A stretch of DNA of 64,000 nt from Apostichopus japonicus (GCF_037975245.1 NC_092568.1:8567001-8631000), one strand, 5' to 3'; positions 47,895 through 60,100 are shown, counted from the first letter of the stretch. Notes: generated by a model from the letters alone, not told the origin. Program-made: numbers and translations.

Positions 47895-48991
47895 AGACAA
47901 AATTTGTATTAGAAAAGCAATAATTTTCTTAAAGATTCTATACCAAATGTACTTACACGTAGCTACAGCTACAGGCACCACAAACAACCTCGTTTCAAAG
48001 CTTCACTCTCATCAATTCGTTGATATCGATTAATATTAAATATGGATATAAGTCAGAACTTAAGGTTCTGTTTTGATACTTTGTGATAAACTGGTAAAGT
48101 TGCTGGTTGTCTGACAACCATATATCTGCAAGGAAACCAAATTTGGCATACTGTGTAGTTCTTTATAAGAACTTAGAAGGGTGAAGCAAAAGAAGAAATA
48201 GTTTAAAATTATGGACAGTAATGGCTTTTGGAGGACCCAACAGCTTTGTCAGGGAGAAGTCGGGAGAAGGTGGTTACATGTAATATATTGATCTAAGGTT
48301 TTGTACTGTTTTTTGGATTATTTATCATTTCAATGTGTTAAATGTCTTCTTAATATATTAGGAACCTTTTTGCCTTCATATAGAAAAAGAGTATATATTT
48401 CTTATTTCATTAAGACATTCAAATGCTGGAGGTCTAGGAGTTAATCATGGATATTTTTAAAAAAAAATCTTTACCAATTTTGATTATCCATGATGAGATA
48501 CCTTTTAGAAAGAATGTTTCAGTCTTGATAAGAAGTTGTGGAATAACAAAGTTGGAAATTTTGAATGCAATTTTCTATGTTTATTTTGGTTTGTCACATA
48601 TCTGGAATGCTCATTTAACATTAGCTTAAGGATTTGCCTTCCCCTCCTTCCCTGTCCCCCTCATGGTCATCAATGCCTGTGTTATTAATTGAAAAACAAA
48701 TCCATACCGATGAAATTGTTGGCCATTACAACTTTCTTGGAATTTTTGATATCGGCATGGCTAATAGAATAAAACAGTGATCAGTATTTGCAGCCTTACA
48801 GACTCAACTATTTATTTTATTTTCTATTTGAAGTACAGACAGGTCTCTTTGTTGTGGCCCTTGAGCATTCCATGGAAAAGAGGAACAGAGGCTAGAGTCC
48901 AAAAACCCCAAATTTTACTAAATGTCAAATTTTTTCTCTAGGTGTAAAAGGGTATTGAGTGATCACTCATACTCAGGCAGGGAGGGGAATT

Positions 48992-49411
48992 TCAAAATGT
49001 CCCTGCCTCAGGTTGATGAACGTATAGGGTTGAACTTTTGTGGAAGGTCCATAGGCGAATGAAGGATTTATAAAGGAGAGGGATGCACTTGGTGCATGTT
49101 AGCCGATCCCTTAACTCTGCTGTGTTCAAGTGCACTACTGTAAATGTCAGTAAATATATATAGACTGCGCAGCACCGTTTCTTCGCATAAACAATGAAGT
49201 CACCAGCATCAGTGATGTGCGTGCGCAAAGGGGCACCTGGGAGATGGGCCATGGACCCACACCTCTGATCCTCAGTCAGAGGTAATGGTGCAGCCTGGGG
49301 TTTGCATTCTGCTGGGGCAGAAATAGGACCACTACAATGAGAGGATCGCCACACCTGCCTGTGGCGCATCCAGTCAAAACTAACACAAGAAATGTAGTCT
49401 CTATCAGTCAT
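48992..49411 (-). CDS. Divergent open frame of unknown status
   Basis: A 139-codon ATG-initiated frame on the minus strand, head-to-head with COA8; the two ATGs are about 135 bp apart. The first 80 or so residues have a mixed composition unlike simple repeats, with many Cys, His and Pro. I recognise no family, and the last third is AT-rich and repeat-like. It could be an exon of a divergent gene sharing a promoter with COA8, a decayed repeat, or chance. Confidence 0.2.
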   Translation of the reverse strand: MTDRDYISCVSFDWMRHRQVWRSSHCSGPISAPAECKPQAAPLPLTEDQRCGSMAHLPGAPLRTHITDAGDFIVYAKKRCCAVYIYLLTFTVVHLNTAELRDRLTCTKCIPLLYKSFIRLWTFHKSSTLYVHQPEAGTF

Positions 49412-49546
49412 GGTTGACTTGGCGTTTTCGCGCTCATTGTACGGTAACTGTACAAAGCGTGTGAAGCATATACGTCAAATGGTTGGGTCAACCCACTATA
49501 TGCTATTTGAAGTCGTACTCGTAGAAGGGTGACGGCAGATTCAGAA

Positions 49547-49678
49547 ATGTCTTCCATAAGCAAAGTTCGGATAATGTCTCAACTCCTTACAGTAGTCAGT
49601 AGAATGAAACTTGCCCGTGATATCTCTCTGTTGAAAGTGCAAAAGAGGCGGATGACCGTGACAACATCAAAGATGAAG
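49547..49678 (+). CDS. COA8: COA8 coding exon 1 (presequence)
   Basis: 44 codons, MSSISKVRIMSQLL to TTSKMK, ending at donor GAAG|GTTAAG in phase 0. Not conserved in sequence with vertebrates, as usual for targeting peptides. Placed by its position, open frame, upstream stop and good splice junction. Confidence 0.75.
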
Positions 49679-52600
49679 GTTAAGTTAGTTCGAGTTCGCC
49701 TTCAGTAGCCTAGGCTAATCAATCTAAGCATATCGTTAGTTATATTATACTGTGGCCCTAAGCTAAAGTAGGCCTAGGCCACAGTTGGCTCTAGCCTCAG
49801 TGAACATAAGGCCTTAAAAGTTAGACTAATATTAGCACTTGTGTTGTAGGGGGATAGGTATAGCAAAGCAAAACAAACACATTTTACCTGCCTTAGTACT
49901 GTAGAGAAATTTCACTTTGTTATCAGGGAAATGCTTGTACAAAATACAAAAATGCCATTGCACTCTTCAGCACTTTAGTTAGCAGGACAATTACTTTTGT
50001 GATCAGAGATGAGTCTTGTGTATGTTTAAACCTGTGTTAGGAATGCAGCAGTACTTTTCCTCAAGAAATAATTGAATGTGCTATTGTGTTAGGCAGCTTT
50101 AACTTTAGTGGAAAAGTTTCTTTTACATATACTATATTATCACAGCGGTGATGTTTAAATCCTGAAACTGTTACATGCTATATCAGTATAATGTTTTGTG
50201 AATGACTGTTTGTCAGGTCTGCTTGAGACTTGAAATTCTCTAGAAATATAAAAATTAAGTAATTTAAATTAAACTTTTTGAAGATGAAATCACAGAGATG
50301 TTTGTTATTTCTCTAGCTGTGTAGCCAGTACCATTGCCAAAATCTGCGTAGATGAAATGTCCGCACTAAGTCTTGTGGATTTTCAGGGTGCAGTTATTGC
50401 TCTAAAACTTACAAAATAGACTCGATGTTATCAACAATATTGTCTTTCAGTGCAAATATGTGGGAAAATTGTTTAGAATCTTTGTATCTTCATTGAATCT
50501 TGCTACTGTGTCATACATTTTCAAGTGCAGTTAATCATGGATGTTTACCAGAATAAAATGTGTTTTTCTTCTTTAATCACTTCAGAAGACATCTGAAGAA
50601 CCAAACGGGGACCCATCAGAAGCAATTAGTCCTCCCCTCTTCCCTGTTGATGATTGGATCGGACCAGTAGATAGCAAATCAAATCTTCACAGGATTCAGT
50701 TTGCCCAGCCAAAAGATGAGACTAGAACTGAAAAGAAGTACCGTCTGCTAAAAGAGGAAACTCTTACCTGGAATCAGGAGTTCTGGACTATACAGAATGA
50801 AAAGTTTGTAAAGGTATGTTAACTACATAATAGTTATGTCTCAGGACTGATATGTCGAGGAACTTTTAAGAAACATTTCCATGAACATGTTTGTACTGCA
50901 CCAACAGAGCAGAAAAGAAGAGCTGGCAAGAGCTTTATCCTCTTACTTTCTCTCCCAAGACTGAGAGGCTCTCAAAATTTGATGAGTAGTCAATGCTGTA
51001 GATTTCATATTCTATTGTGCATTAGGACAACCTGCTTTGCCGCATACTTGCAAACACAACACAGGTCTCGATATAAGCATGATTTGTGGATGTAATACTT
51101 AATTATCTCAAAAAGGGTAACATGTCATGCAGAGTTCTTCAATTTTAGCTTTGTAGTTAAAGGTCAATGGTCATTTTGTTTCAGTGTAGATCGCAAAGTG
51201 CACAACTCATGACTTCACCAGAATTATATATATTAACAAACATTGCATGTCTACATAGTTGCATGTATCCATGAAGCCCATATTTATATGTTGTGTCCTC
51301 ATTCTTAATTATAAAGTAGGTAAATATACCAGGTTGAAATCGGTAAAATAATAGCAGATCTCAAAGCTGTATTTTTACAAACCACAAAATATTCTCATTT
51401 ATTTAAATACAGCTCAATCTTTTTAAGTAAAAAGGAAGCTATGCTGTTACAACTGTTCCATGAGAGATTTGTTGGTCTAGTCGAAATTCATAAAATTTTG
51501 TGCCTACCAAAGTTAATACAATGAATGATTAAATGCTAGTTTTCAATCTGTGGACTTCACTGATACCAAAACTCATTTGAAAATACAAATTAAAATAGTC
51601 ATTGCTTGTAAGATCATTGATGATCAAATATGGAAAAGATAAACAAAAGTAATGATATTGACAAAAAAAATTTTTCCTCTGTCCCAGACTCCCAGTTGAA
51701 AGTTAAGTGGTTCTGAATATACAAGAGATCTGAACAAATAATGAGGTAGCAAGCTGTGTGTGTATTTTCTGGGATCGATGGTGGTGTCTAACACTTCTGT
51801 TACACCTCATTCGAAACTAGGTCAGATTACCGGCATGAGACGTTTCTTTGTGCGCGAGTTTTCACACCCTTTAATCTGTTTTATAGTGTAGCTTACATTG
51901 TAACTTTTAGTACATATAAGTTATGGTGACAGATGCTATACTGACTAAAGACATCAAGACACATAACTAGTTTAGGGGGACATACTTGTTTGAGGATGAT
52001 GTTTATAATTCTTTCCAAAATGATAATATTCAATATTCATAATAATCATATTCAATATTCATATTCAATATTCGATAATATTCATATTCAAAATGATAAT
52101 AATCATTTTCTTTCCTTGTACAGGCTAAACGGAGGTTTACACAAGACATGTTTTCTTACAGAGGACAGAACATGACAAATGAGGATGGTAATTTCTGCTT
52201 GATACCCTTGTCAATATATCATTTAATAAAATAAAAAAAAAAGAAATGTTTCTTCAAGTATATATTTGATCCTTTTTAATGTTCTAAAAGTGATGCTAGC
52301 AATCCATAGTGGTCTTAATTAAACAGAGGTCAGAGGTTGCTTTCTTAGCTGTGATATATATACTACAGGAGGTGAGTTTAGCACAAGTGGTTTTGGCAAT
52401 GAGTTGAAAATATGTCACAAAAAGTTGATCAAATCAATCAAGCTTTCTGACATTTGATGACAGAACTTTGTTAAAGGTGTCCATGACAGTACTGGATTTT
52501 GTTTCTAGCCCAATGAGGTTAAGAAAATATGCGTGGCTTGATAATGCATATATATGTCACTCTTACACATAGGGAGATCTTTCATGCCGGATATGGGAAC

Positions 52601-53174
52601 ATTTTGGCAAAAGATATGTAACAATCCTAATGAATGATTAAATTATCAAACTAGCTAGACCTCTCTAATATTATGGTTATGATTAAATTCTTGAACAAAT
52701 TAGGTAACTGAGCTCAATTTTTATTATTATTAAGGAATACAAAACTTGTTTTTTGTATGTGTTCATGGGGTAGAGGTTGGGGGGGGGGGAGTGTGGGGAG
52801 TTAGTCCTGTAGGAGGTGTGGAGTTACATTGATTGTGAGTCATAGATAGTAAGACAAGTATAAAAAAAAACAATTTTATTGTGCGTTACTGTTGTCATCA
52901 ACGGATTAATTTGATTCAATCAGTGTTTGATAAAGTCGAGAAGCCACACGTCATCATGTTTTCTAATCCCTCTTCCATATTGTCTCTTTCAGGGACTAAG
53001 AGGGTCCTTACACCTGAAGAATTAGCAGAGTTTTACACAGACTTTCTGGAGCAAAATAGGGAAACCTTCAAAGTTTACAACAGAGAATGGTACAAGAGAA
53101 ATATATCCATGCTATTGCCAGCCGCTTGCGCAGCCATCGTCAGACTTTTCAAAGGATTTCAAAAGCAGTCGTGA
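49547..53174 (+). CDS. COA8: Cytochrome c oxidase assembly factor 8 (COA8/APOPT1), four coding exons
   Basis: Mitochondrial protein; human COA8 supports complex IV assembly and protects it from oxidative turnover, and its loss causes COX deficiency. Exons are 49547-49678, 50586-50813, 52124-52187 and 52993-53174, with GT-AG junctions and phases 0, 0 and 1, giving 201 aa (about 200 in human). The first 44 residues are basic with one acidic residue, as for a mitochondrial presequence. The family core follows: DDWIGPVDSKSNLHRIQF, LKEETLTWNQEFWTIQN, RRFTQDMFSYRG, LTPEELAEFYTDFLEQN and YNREWYKRN. The C-terminus is basic. An in-frame TGA at 49508-49510 supports this ATG; a second in-frame ATG at 49574 is possible. 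TTAA MITE copies lie in intron 2 and just past the gene. Confidence 0.95.
49679..50585 (+). other. COA8: COA8 intron 1
   Basis: 907 bp, GT-AG. Nothing else recognised. Confidence 0.75.
50586..50813 (+). CDS. COA8: COA8 coding exon 2
   Basis: 76 codons carrying DDWIGPVDSKSNLHRIQF and LKEETLTWNQEFW. The acceptor is a tandem CAGAAG, so splicing three bases later would drop the first Lys without changing the frame. Donor AAAG|GTATGT. Confidence 0.95.
50814..52123 (+). other. COA8: COA8 intron 2
   Basis: 1310 bp, GT-AG, containing the partial TTAA MITE (51745-51870) and a run of ATATTCA words near 52025-52090. Confidence 0.85.
51745..51870 (+). mobile_element. TTAA MITE, right-end fragment (copy 3)
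   Basis: 126 bp matching the right end of copy 2 from GGTAGCAAGCTGTGTG to the terminal inverted repeat GCGCGAGTTTTCACACCCT, followed by TTAA at 51871-51874. The left half is missing. It sits in COA8 intron 2. Confidence 0.8.
52124..52187 (+). CDS. COA8: COA8 coding exon 3
   Basis: A 64-nt exon, TTGTACAG|GCT to GATG|GTAATT, encoding AKRRFTQDMFSYRGQNMTNE. Phase 0 to phase 1. Confidence 0.92.
52188..52992 (+). other. COA8: COA8 intron 3
   Basis: 805 bp, GT-AG, with a G-run near 52780. Nothing else recognised. Confidence 0.8.
52993..53174 (+). CDS. COA8: COA8 coding exon 4
   Basis: Acceptor CTTTCAG|GG joins in phase as G-TKRVLTPEELAEFY. The exon ends KGFQKQS with TGA at 53172-53174. Matches the conserved C-terminal part of the family, including YNREWYKRN. 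Confidence 0.95.
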
Positions 53175-53459
53175 CGATTAATCAGATCTTGAACTATTGG
53201 ATATGGATGGCTGATGAAATGCTAAACCATATCTCAGAAATTCCAAAGCAGACGGGGCAGTAAGGATTTCTGAAGATATGAATGCAGGGAATAATTTATA
53301 ACCGGTATTGCATGGCAAAATGCTATGCAAAGTGGACAGATTGCTATGTGAATGCAAAGATGTATAGCAGTTTGTGTACACAGTTTAATAACATAGTGCT
53401 TTGTAAGGGAACATCTAGAGCCTGCTAAAGTGCTATGCAAAATTTGAGCACTAAATTAA

Positions 53460-53816
53460 AGGCATTGAAGACTCGCCCCAAACTGTGTGCGGCCCTCTGA
53501 AAAAGTTAACTTTCTGTTGCTTGCAAGTGACGTTTTGTTCGTGTCGCTACAAAATGCAGACAGTAATGAAACATGATACCTTGTTATCTTTAGCTGAACC
53601 TGAGATGTCCATTGCTGTTGTTTATACACTGTGCTGTGGGTATTGATCGCAGCTGTATGTACTGACTGTACACTAGTGTCTAATAACCGACGGTAGCAAG
53701 CTGTGTGTGTATTTTCTGGGATCGATGGTGGTGTCTAACACTTCTGTTACACCTCATTTGAAACTAGATCAGATTATCGGCATTAGTCGTTTCGTTTTGC
53801 GCGAGTCTTCACACCC
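53460..53816 (+). mobile_element. TTAA MITE, copy 2 (full length)
   Basis: A 357-bp non-coding element between TTAA at 53456-53459 and TTAA at 53817-53820. Inverted ends are AGGCATTGAAGACTCGCCCC on the left and GCGCGAGTCTTCACACCC on the right. It is homologous along its length to 2289-2604 in opposite orientation, with about 41 extra bp after GCAAGCTGT. It starts 285 bp past the COA8 stop codon, so it may lie in the 3' UTR. Confidence 0.85.
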
Positions 53817-53820
53817 TTAA

Positions 53821-55454
53821 ACCCCTGTGGATGGATGTCAGTTGATGGATCGGATTAATCTGATCATAGAGGTGAAAGATACTGGAAGGATCTTTCTGGA
53901 GTTGCAGTAGTTCGTGAAGCCTCTTACTGATGTTTGAATTGTGAAATTTTGTTGAGAATCGGCTCTTACAGATGATGGTTACCAAAAGGGATTTGAAACA
54001 ATGCAGCTGTGGTGGCTGTCGATCATGTGGTGTATTGCGTAGTGGTTATTACCAGCGGTGTAACTAGGCCGGTGCCTGTCGCACAGGTGACGAGTACCAA
54101 ATAGAAACACAGCCTCCCATCGGCCGAAGCAGGCCTACAGACATCGTCCGGTGAAGCGGCTAGTATCAAACTTGTAGTCAGAAAATCTAAGCGGTCCCCA
54201 TGTACTCTTGAGGTCAAACTATTGCATATGATTTTATTAATTTTCTTTTGTATTAAGTATTGCTCTTAAAGTCCTCTCAGAATACCCACCAAAATGGGAA
54301 TTTAAACTCGACAGGGAAAGCCTGATGGTGCCACTGGTTAGTATTAAGATGTTATTAAATTACACTAGAGTTGACCACTTCATGGAGAATAATATTAGAA
54401 AAGTTATGTGTAGTATGCTATATGCTGCAGAAAATGTAATTTGGTATTTTTTTGTGTGTGCTTTTTTGTTGTTGGTTTTGCTTGGGATTGAGTTGTCCAA
54501 TAGTCAATTTTATGAAGATTGGTTGTTGATGCCATGTAAGGACAAATGTCCCTGTCCCATACAACTAAGTTCAATAACTATCAGAGTTTTATCTCCAAGA
54601 AAGTTGAAATAGCTCAGAAAAACATTTAAGGCCTACTACCACTCGATAAAATGGGACCTTTTCAATTGTTTGGTATCCATCAGGTTTGAAGTGGACTTAT
54701 TTCACTCGCTGCTAGACTGTCGGTGTAAAAGCCTAATAAACCGATACAGATTAACTTTGTTTGCTTTGTTTAGCTTGTTAGGATGAGATAATGTTTGTGA
54801 TGCAATAAATTTTAAGGATCGAATTATACTACATCTTTTGTGTTTATGTTTTCTATTGTACCTGTTGTCAAACAAGAAAGGAAGATGTGTTAATGCTGGT
54901 AAGATTAAATGCAATAAATTGATCAATCAGTTGACCAAGGAAATATGGTCTCTCATTCACTTACTTTTGCAGGAATAAACAACGTTATAACTTCATTAGA
55001 GAAAAAAATGAAATTCTTAACAAAAGTAATCATTTTTGCTGCAAAAGCTAAGATAATGGTTCAGTGGTGTTCTTAGCTAGGTTGTATATAATACACTCGA
55101 GTCATTCATCTTGACACATGGGGATATTTTCACTGAAAGTAATTGTCACATGACACATTTCTGGATGGTTGAGACAATAACTTCGTTCTTTACTACTGCC
55201 AGAATAGTTGAAAACAAGAATTTCAACTCCCCCACACCCCCCCCCCCCAAAAAAAAGACAAGTTTCTTGGTGTGATTCCATTGTTTTTTTCCTTCAGAAC
55301 ACATGTTACAAGTCTGCACCCTGCAATGACTTATAATTCTACAATAGGTATGCATCATATTAGAAGAGTAGGTCAACATTGTAAGAGGTAACTCTGCAAC
55401 TGAACATTTTTCCAGTAGGCTTGATTACGCAAATTCTTAACTAGGTGGTGCAAC
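53821..55454. other. Intergenic, no gene recognised
   Basis: No convincing coding region. AATAAA words near 54733, 54804 and 54912 are possible distal COA8 polyadenylation signals. A C-run lies at about 55238-55250. Confidence 0.55.
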
Positions 55455-55860
55455 TTCTACCCAATTATCTAGACCAGAACATGATTGCTCGAATTGTTCA
55501 CAGAGCAACTAAATATACTGCAATTATTCGAATACTGAAAGAGATGCCTTGGTTACCTATAAATCTGTGCATAGCTTATAAAATCCAAGTGATATCTTGC
55601 ATCTTCAAACTTTAACAAGCCATATAGATCACAATATCTTAACCAGCTTAATGTTTCATATAGCTTTCATCGTGCCCCCCCCCCCTCCCCCGCACACACT
55701 TCCCCACCCCCGTTTGTTGAACTCACTCTGGACTCACTTCATCAGTTTCAGTATCATCTTAAAACTCATCTTAATCACATTGTTGTTTAGTGTTTTGATT
55801 TTTTCTTCACATTTGAAGCGCATTGAGCAACACTTGTTGGAATCTATATAAGACTAATTG
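55455..55860 (+). mobile_element. Decayed LINE (CR1/L2/Jockey-like) ORF2 C-terminal fragment
   Basis: From 55469 the forward frame reads LDQNMIARIVHRATKYTAII, then ILKEMPWLPINLCIAYKI. This is the pattern after the reverse transcriptase of CR1/L2/Jockey-type elements (usually LQRVQNxAARL...LHWLPVxxRIxYK). The frame breaks at a TAA near 55613. Further on, QYHLKTHL-like residues appear in another frame around 55750-55780, again as in the LINE tail. There is no intact enzyme; this is a short, frameshifted relic. Confidence 0.6.
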
Positions 55861-57164
55861 TTCTTCTCATTATTTTTTATTATGAGGAACTTTAGTAACA
55901 GGAAACTTCTGACGACTGCAACGGTAGCTTGGCTATCATTTAAATGTTATAATTACGTATTTATTTGAGATCGTTTCCCTTAAGATTGACTAACATTTTA
56001 TGAAAATGCACACAAGAAGAATAAAGCCTCGCAACAAATCTAAACAAGTTCATAGTATTGATCCTGTCAGGAGTGATGAGATGGTGTGGTCGGTGCTATA
56101 GCCACAAAACTAAAAAAAAATGTTTTCTCATATCATAACCTATTTAAGTTATTTTTTCTTTTCATAATATATTTAGGGAAAAGCGAAGGCCTCGAAAGAG
56201 GTGGCCCGTTTAAAGGTAAACTTGTCCCCCGGATCCGACCTGGCACTTCACGTTCCTGTCCCAAATTCCAATAATTTCTGACCAAACTTGTACGTGTGCT
56301 TGTTGTAACACGTCTGTATACCGGTAATCCCGTGAAAGGTAACAATTACAGAACGCTTTCCACTATATTACATGACTAGCGTACTAAAGACCTGTATTTC
56401 TTGGAATCAATCTAAACTCAGGTCCTAAAATGAAATGTGTTGAAACAAACGTGGCCAATTCACTTCCTTTTGGCAGTAACTTCACTAAATCTACATGAAG
56501 TAGAATATCTGCTTCCTCTTAAGTATAGTAACATTACGGTGACAGCGTAGGTTTAGTGCAACATTCAGTACAGTTGCTTCGCACCAAAACAGTTCAGGGG
56601 AAATTTGTTTACCTCACCACGACAGGTCACAAGAAAGGTCAAATAAATTAATTCAGACGATACTATTTAATTTAGGGTTTTCAAAAATATATCATTTTTG
56701 TCAACACATTTTAGTGCTCTAAAAAGCCAATAAAACAACATTTTATGGTGTAATAATAATAATTAAACTACTTCCTACAGTAAAAATTCTTAATGTATAA
56801 TATTTTATCAGAAATGGCAGTAAGATACATTATATGTAACCTTCGGCTTTCAAATAATAGAGTCACTTCTTGTGTTCAGTGACGACACCTCGGGTACGTT
56901 TATAGTACAGCCAGCTAAGCCATCTGAATGCTTGCTTGTGTCGCGCTGTACATCCCTTGTATAGGATATTGTACGTGTAAATTGTGCATCAATTTGTTGC
57001 ATGTTCCTGAATCTTAGTGTCAGCTGTTTAACGTTGGAACTGTCGTTGGTCGGTGTTTCTTGCAATATTGTTACGTAGCGTCTGTCGATGTCTCAAAGAA
57101 AACGTTTACTGATAAAAGAAGTATTAAAGCACAATTCCTGAAAGTTTGGAATGTTTTAATCGAT
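55861..57164. other. Upstream region and 5' UTR of ARID4
   Basis: No gene recognised on either strand. The right end must contain the ARID4 first exon, which is almost entirely 5' UTR; its start cannot be placed. No TATA box is evident. Confidence 0.5.
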
Positions 57165-57167
57165 ATG
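57165..57167 (+). CDS. ARID4: ARID4 exon 1 coding part: start codon only
   Basis: CGATATG|GTAAGT: the ATG sits directly on a consensus donor and joins in phase 0 to TCTGGAGAAGATCC ([11 protein letters not shown]), matching the family start M..DEPAYLTVG. The exon 2 acceptor offers no closer in-frame ATG. The 5' extent of the exon is unknown. Confidence 0.8.
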
Positions 57168-60100
57168 GTAAGTCGTAAAATGCTTGGTAATTTACATTGA
57201 TAAGCAGTCTTCTTGCCTAACATGTTAAACCGTACGGCTTACTGTGCTGTTACTTCATTGTGTAGAAAAAAAACGCTGTCTGTTGTTTCGTAGACGTGGT
57301 AGTAATGTTCAGAAACTTCAATGTAAAGCGTGTATTTAACAAATTGTTCAGCCAAGAACAACTCACTTATGATTCCTTAAAGTTAAATACTTATTTTCGC
57401 TTCAGTAGTATCTTTCTATGGAAAATTAATACAGTTCCGAACAACGAACCAGTTGTTTAGTAGGTAACTGTCACTTGTCAGTGTGAGCAGCGAACGTACT
57501 GCAACGACTCCTTTGCTGTTGTACTGGTGTAGGCTTTAATATGCGATTCCATTACTGTTGTGTAATGTTTTCGACAGCATTTAGGCGTAGGCCTACTTGC
57601 GTAGGATGTAGATGACACAAGTGAATAGGACAATGTGTTACAATGATTGTAGCCTAGGTTATGAATTCATACATTGCAGGGATGTATTTAGTGTAGTTAA
57701 ACTAGAATTCAAAATGAAGATCACTATTTGAACTAAGCCTACATCATTAAGTGAACAATAATCAGTAATGTTAAAGTTCAAGCAGTTGGCTTTGGTCCCC
57801 TGCCATGACCATCCACTGTTAGTGTTAGCTTGCTGTGTTTATGTCAGAACTAATGTAATGAAATGAGAAGACAGCTGTAACTTATCAAGTAAATGTACAA
57901 CATTACATTCACAACACTTTCAAAACAAGCTGCATGCAAACCATGGTAAGCATATATTACTAAGAATTAAGATTATTAGCATGAACTTTTACTGCCAATA
58001 ACCAGCTAATTTTGTCTAAAAGAGAGATAACAACAATTTATTCAGAGTTGCAAACACTAAACCAGTCACATCAGTGAAACTGATTGAAGTTGTAATATGG
58101 CTATGCGATGAAAATGCAGCTCAAGCTGAGCTGTTTTAATACACTACAAAACAAGTAACAGTTTTATTGAAATTTATTGATATAGCTTTGCTCAATCGTA
58201 TTGTGCAGATCTGTGACAATGTCTCATTTCACCAACTCAAGCCCTGAAACGTATATTCTTAGACCTTTATTGTATGTTGGTCATCTTTGTGTGGAATGTG
58301 TAACATATATATTTATATTTCCCTTCTGTTTTTATTTCTTAACAACAGTCTGGAGAAGATCCAGCATATCTGACAGTGGGTACTGCTGTCAGTGCCAAGT
58401 ATCGGGGAGCCTTCTGTGAGGCAAAAGTAAAAATTATCAACAAGAAGTTAGTGAAATGCAGGGTAAGTCTTCAATTTTTTTAGGTATTGCCACTCGGGTT
58501 TAGAACTCTATACAATGCTGATTCAGTGTCTAAAGCATATGTATCTAGTTTATATGCACAGTTAGGTACATTAATTTAGACCGGTGCTGTGGCCGAGTGG
58601 ATAAAAGCATATGTATCTAGTTTATATGCACAGTTAGGTACATTAATTTAGACCGGTGCTGTGGCCGAGTGGATAAAAGCAGCAGCACTTGAAGCAATGA
58701 GGCTTAGCAATCGGGAGGTTCCTGGTTCGACACCAGGTTGGGTCATAGTAAGGTGGGTTTTTCATCCAAGAGCAGTCTACAGTTTTCCCATTTCAAATAA
58801 CTTTCTAAATTGTAAAGATTCCAAATTTGAGTTAAAAGGTTGAATTGGAAGCCACCCGATGTGTAAGTTGTAATCCGTAAGCCCTTGCGGGTTTCTCTCG
58901 CATTTGTGGTCACTTAAGCATGGTAAAAATAACTGCTGATTATTATTATTATGATTATTATAATTTGCGTTTTGCAGTATGACTCATATTTGTACAACTT
59001 CAAATTTTTCAAAGGACCAAAACTGTTCCTGCATCAAGTACCAGGGTAGATTGAATAAACCACTAGAGAATTCAAAAGCCTAAAATTAGCTTTTGAGGTT
59101 ATTGACCAACCAGTATTTAAATGTTACAGGATTTTGGGCTGAAATCACTTTCACTTTCTTGTTCCGCTATAGTCAACTTTCATAAAAATATTCTCATTGT
59201 TGTGATAACCATTTTTGTGAGTGATGCTACAAAATGTTACAGGTCCTGGTTTTGTTTTTCTTGTTTCAGAAAGATTGTTAAATGCTGTCTGCATCTGTTG
59301 AGTAAGGAAAGGGGGGAGAGGGGAAGGGAGGAGAACTGGCACATCATCAAATTGAAACCATCTTTTTTTTTTCTAGGTGTTTTCTTAGAGAAGCTACTAT
59401 GGTAAAGAAATTTTTGGCTCTAATGCTGAAGGCTGAGTAATAACCTTTGCAATTTTGCGTGTGTGTGACCAATTTTGTGTCACAAACTCCTCTGAAACGG
59501 CTGGGCCGATTTTCTTCAAACTATGTGAGAACCCTTATGTCTCGCAGACCCCGGAATCTAAGGTCGGAGGTCAAAGGTCCAAATAAGTAGATATCAGGCT
59601 CAACTGACATTTAATCTGCGCTTGATTTTAAAGGTCATGATTTTAGCCAAAATTTGAAGAGATCATAAGGCTATAGCCCTACAAAATAATTGGCCGGAAT
59701 TGAAAGTTTTCAAATTTCAGTTGGGATGCTCATTATGGCTTACCAGAGCTCATAAGCAGTTTTTAGTGAAATTGAAAAGTGGCATTTTATGGATCTTTAA
59801 GCCTCTAACTGTAAATATTCAAATGATATCATTTCAAATGTTCTCAAAACTTTGGGCTTCTCTTTCAAACTAGGGACACATCAGGAGTTTAATATTAACT
59901 GGCAGGTAATCTGAATGGCGCCATAATTTTTATGTTCACGATTTTGGCCAAATTTGAAAAGATCATGAGGCTATAGCATTACAAAATAGTTGGCCAAAAT
60001 GAAAGTTTTCAAATTTCAGTTGGGATGCTCATTATGGATTACCAGAGCTCATAAGTGGTTTTTAGTGAAATTCAAAAGTGGCATTCTATGGAACTTAAAG

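Larger units (their letters stand above)
47429..49546. other. MAP10 3' region to COA8 start
   Basis: Begins with the MAP10 3' UTR, which contains a small tandem of ATCTCATCA-like words (47446-47500). The 60-bp insertion copy C lies about 400 nt past the stop. An AATAAA at about 48769 is a possible polyadenylation signal. The right end holds a divergent open frame of unknown status and the COA8 5' UTR. Confidence 0.6.

Noticed and set aside
54035-54200. Repeat-like segment beginning with GCGGTGTAACTAGG
   Set aside because: The word resembles ends of dispersed repeats seen elsewhere, but no terminal repeats, target duplication or second copy could be found here.
56181-56216. Exon-like segment TTTAG|GG...AAAG|GTAAAC upstream of ARID4
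   Set aside because: Good-looking splice sites, but the encoded residues match no family and nothing joins to it in phase.
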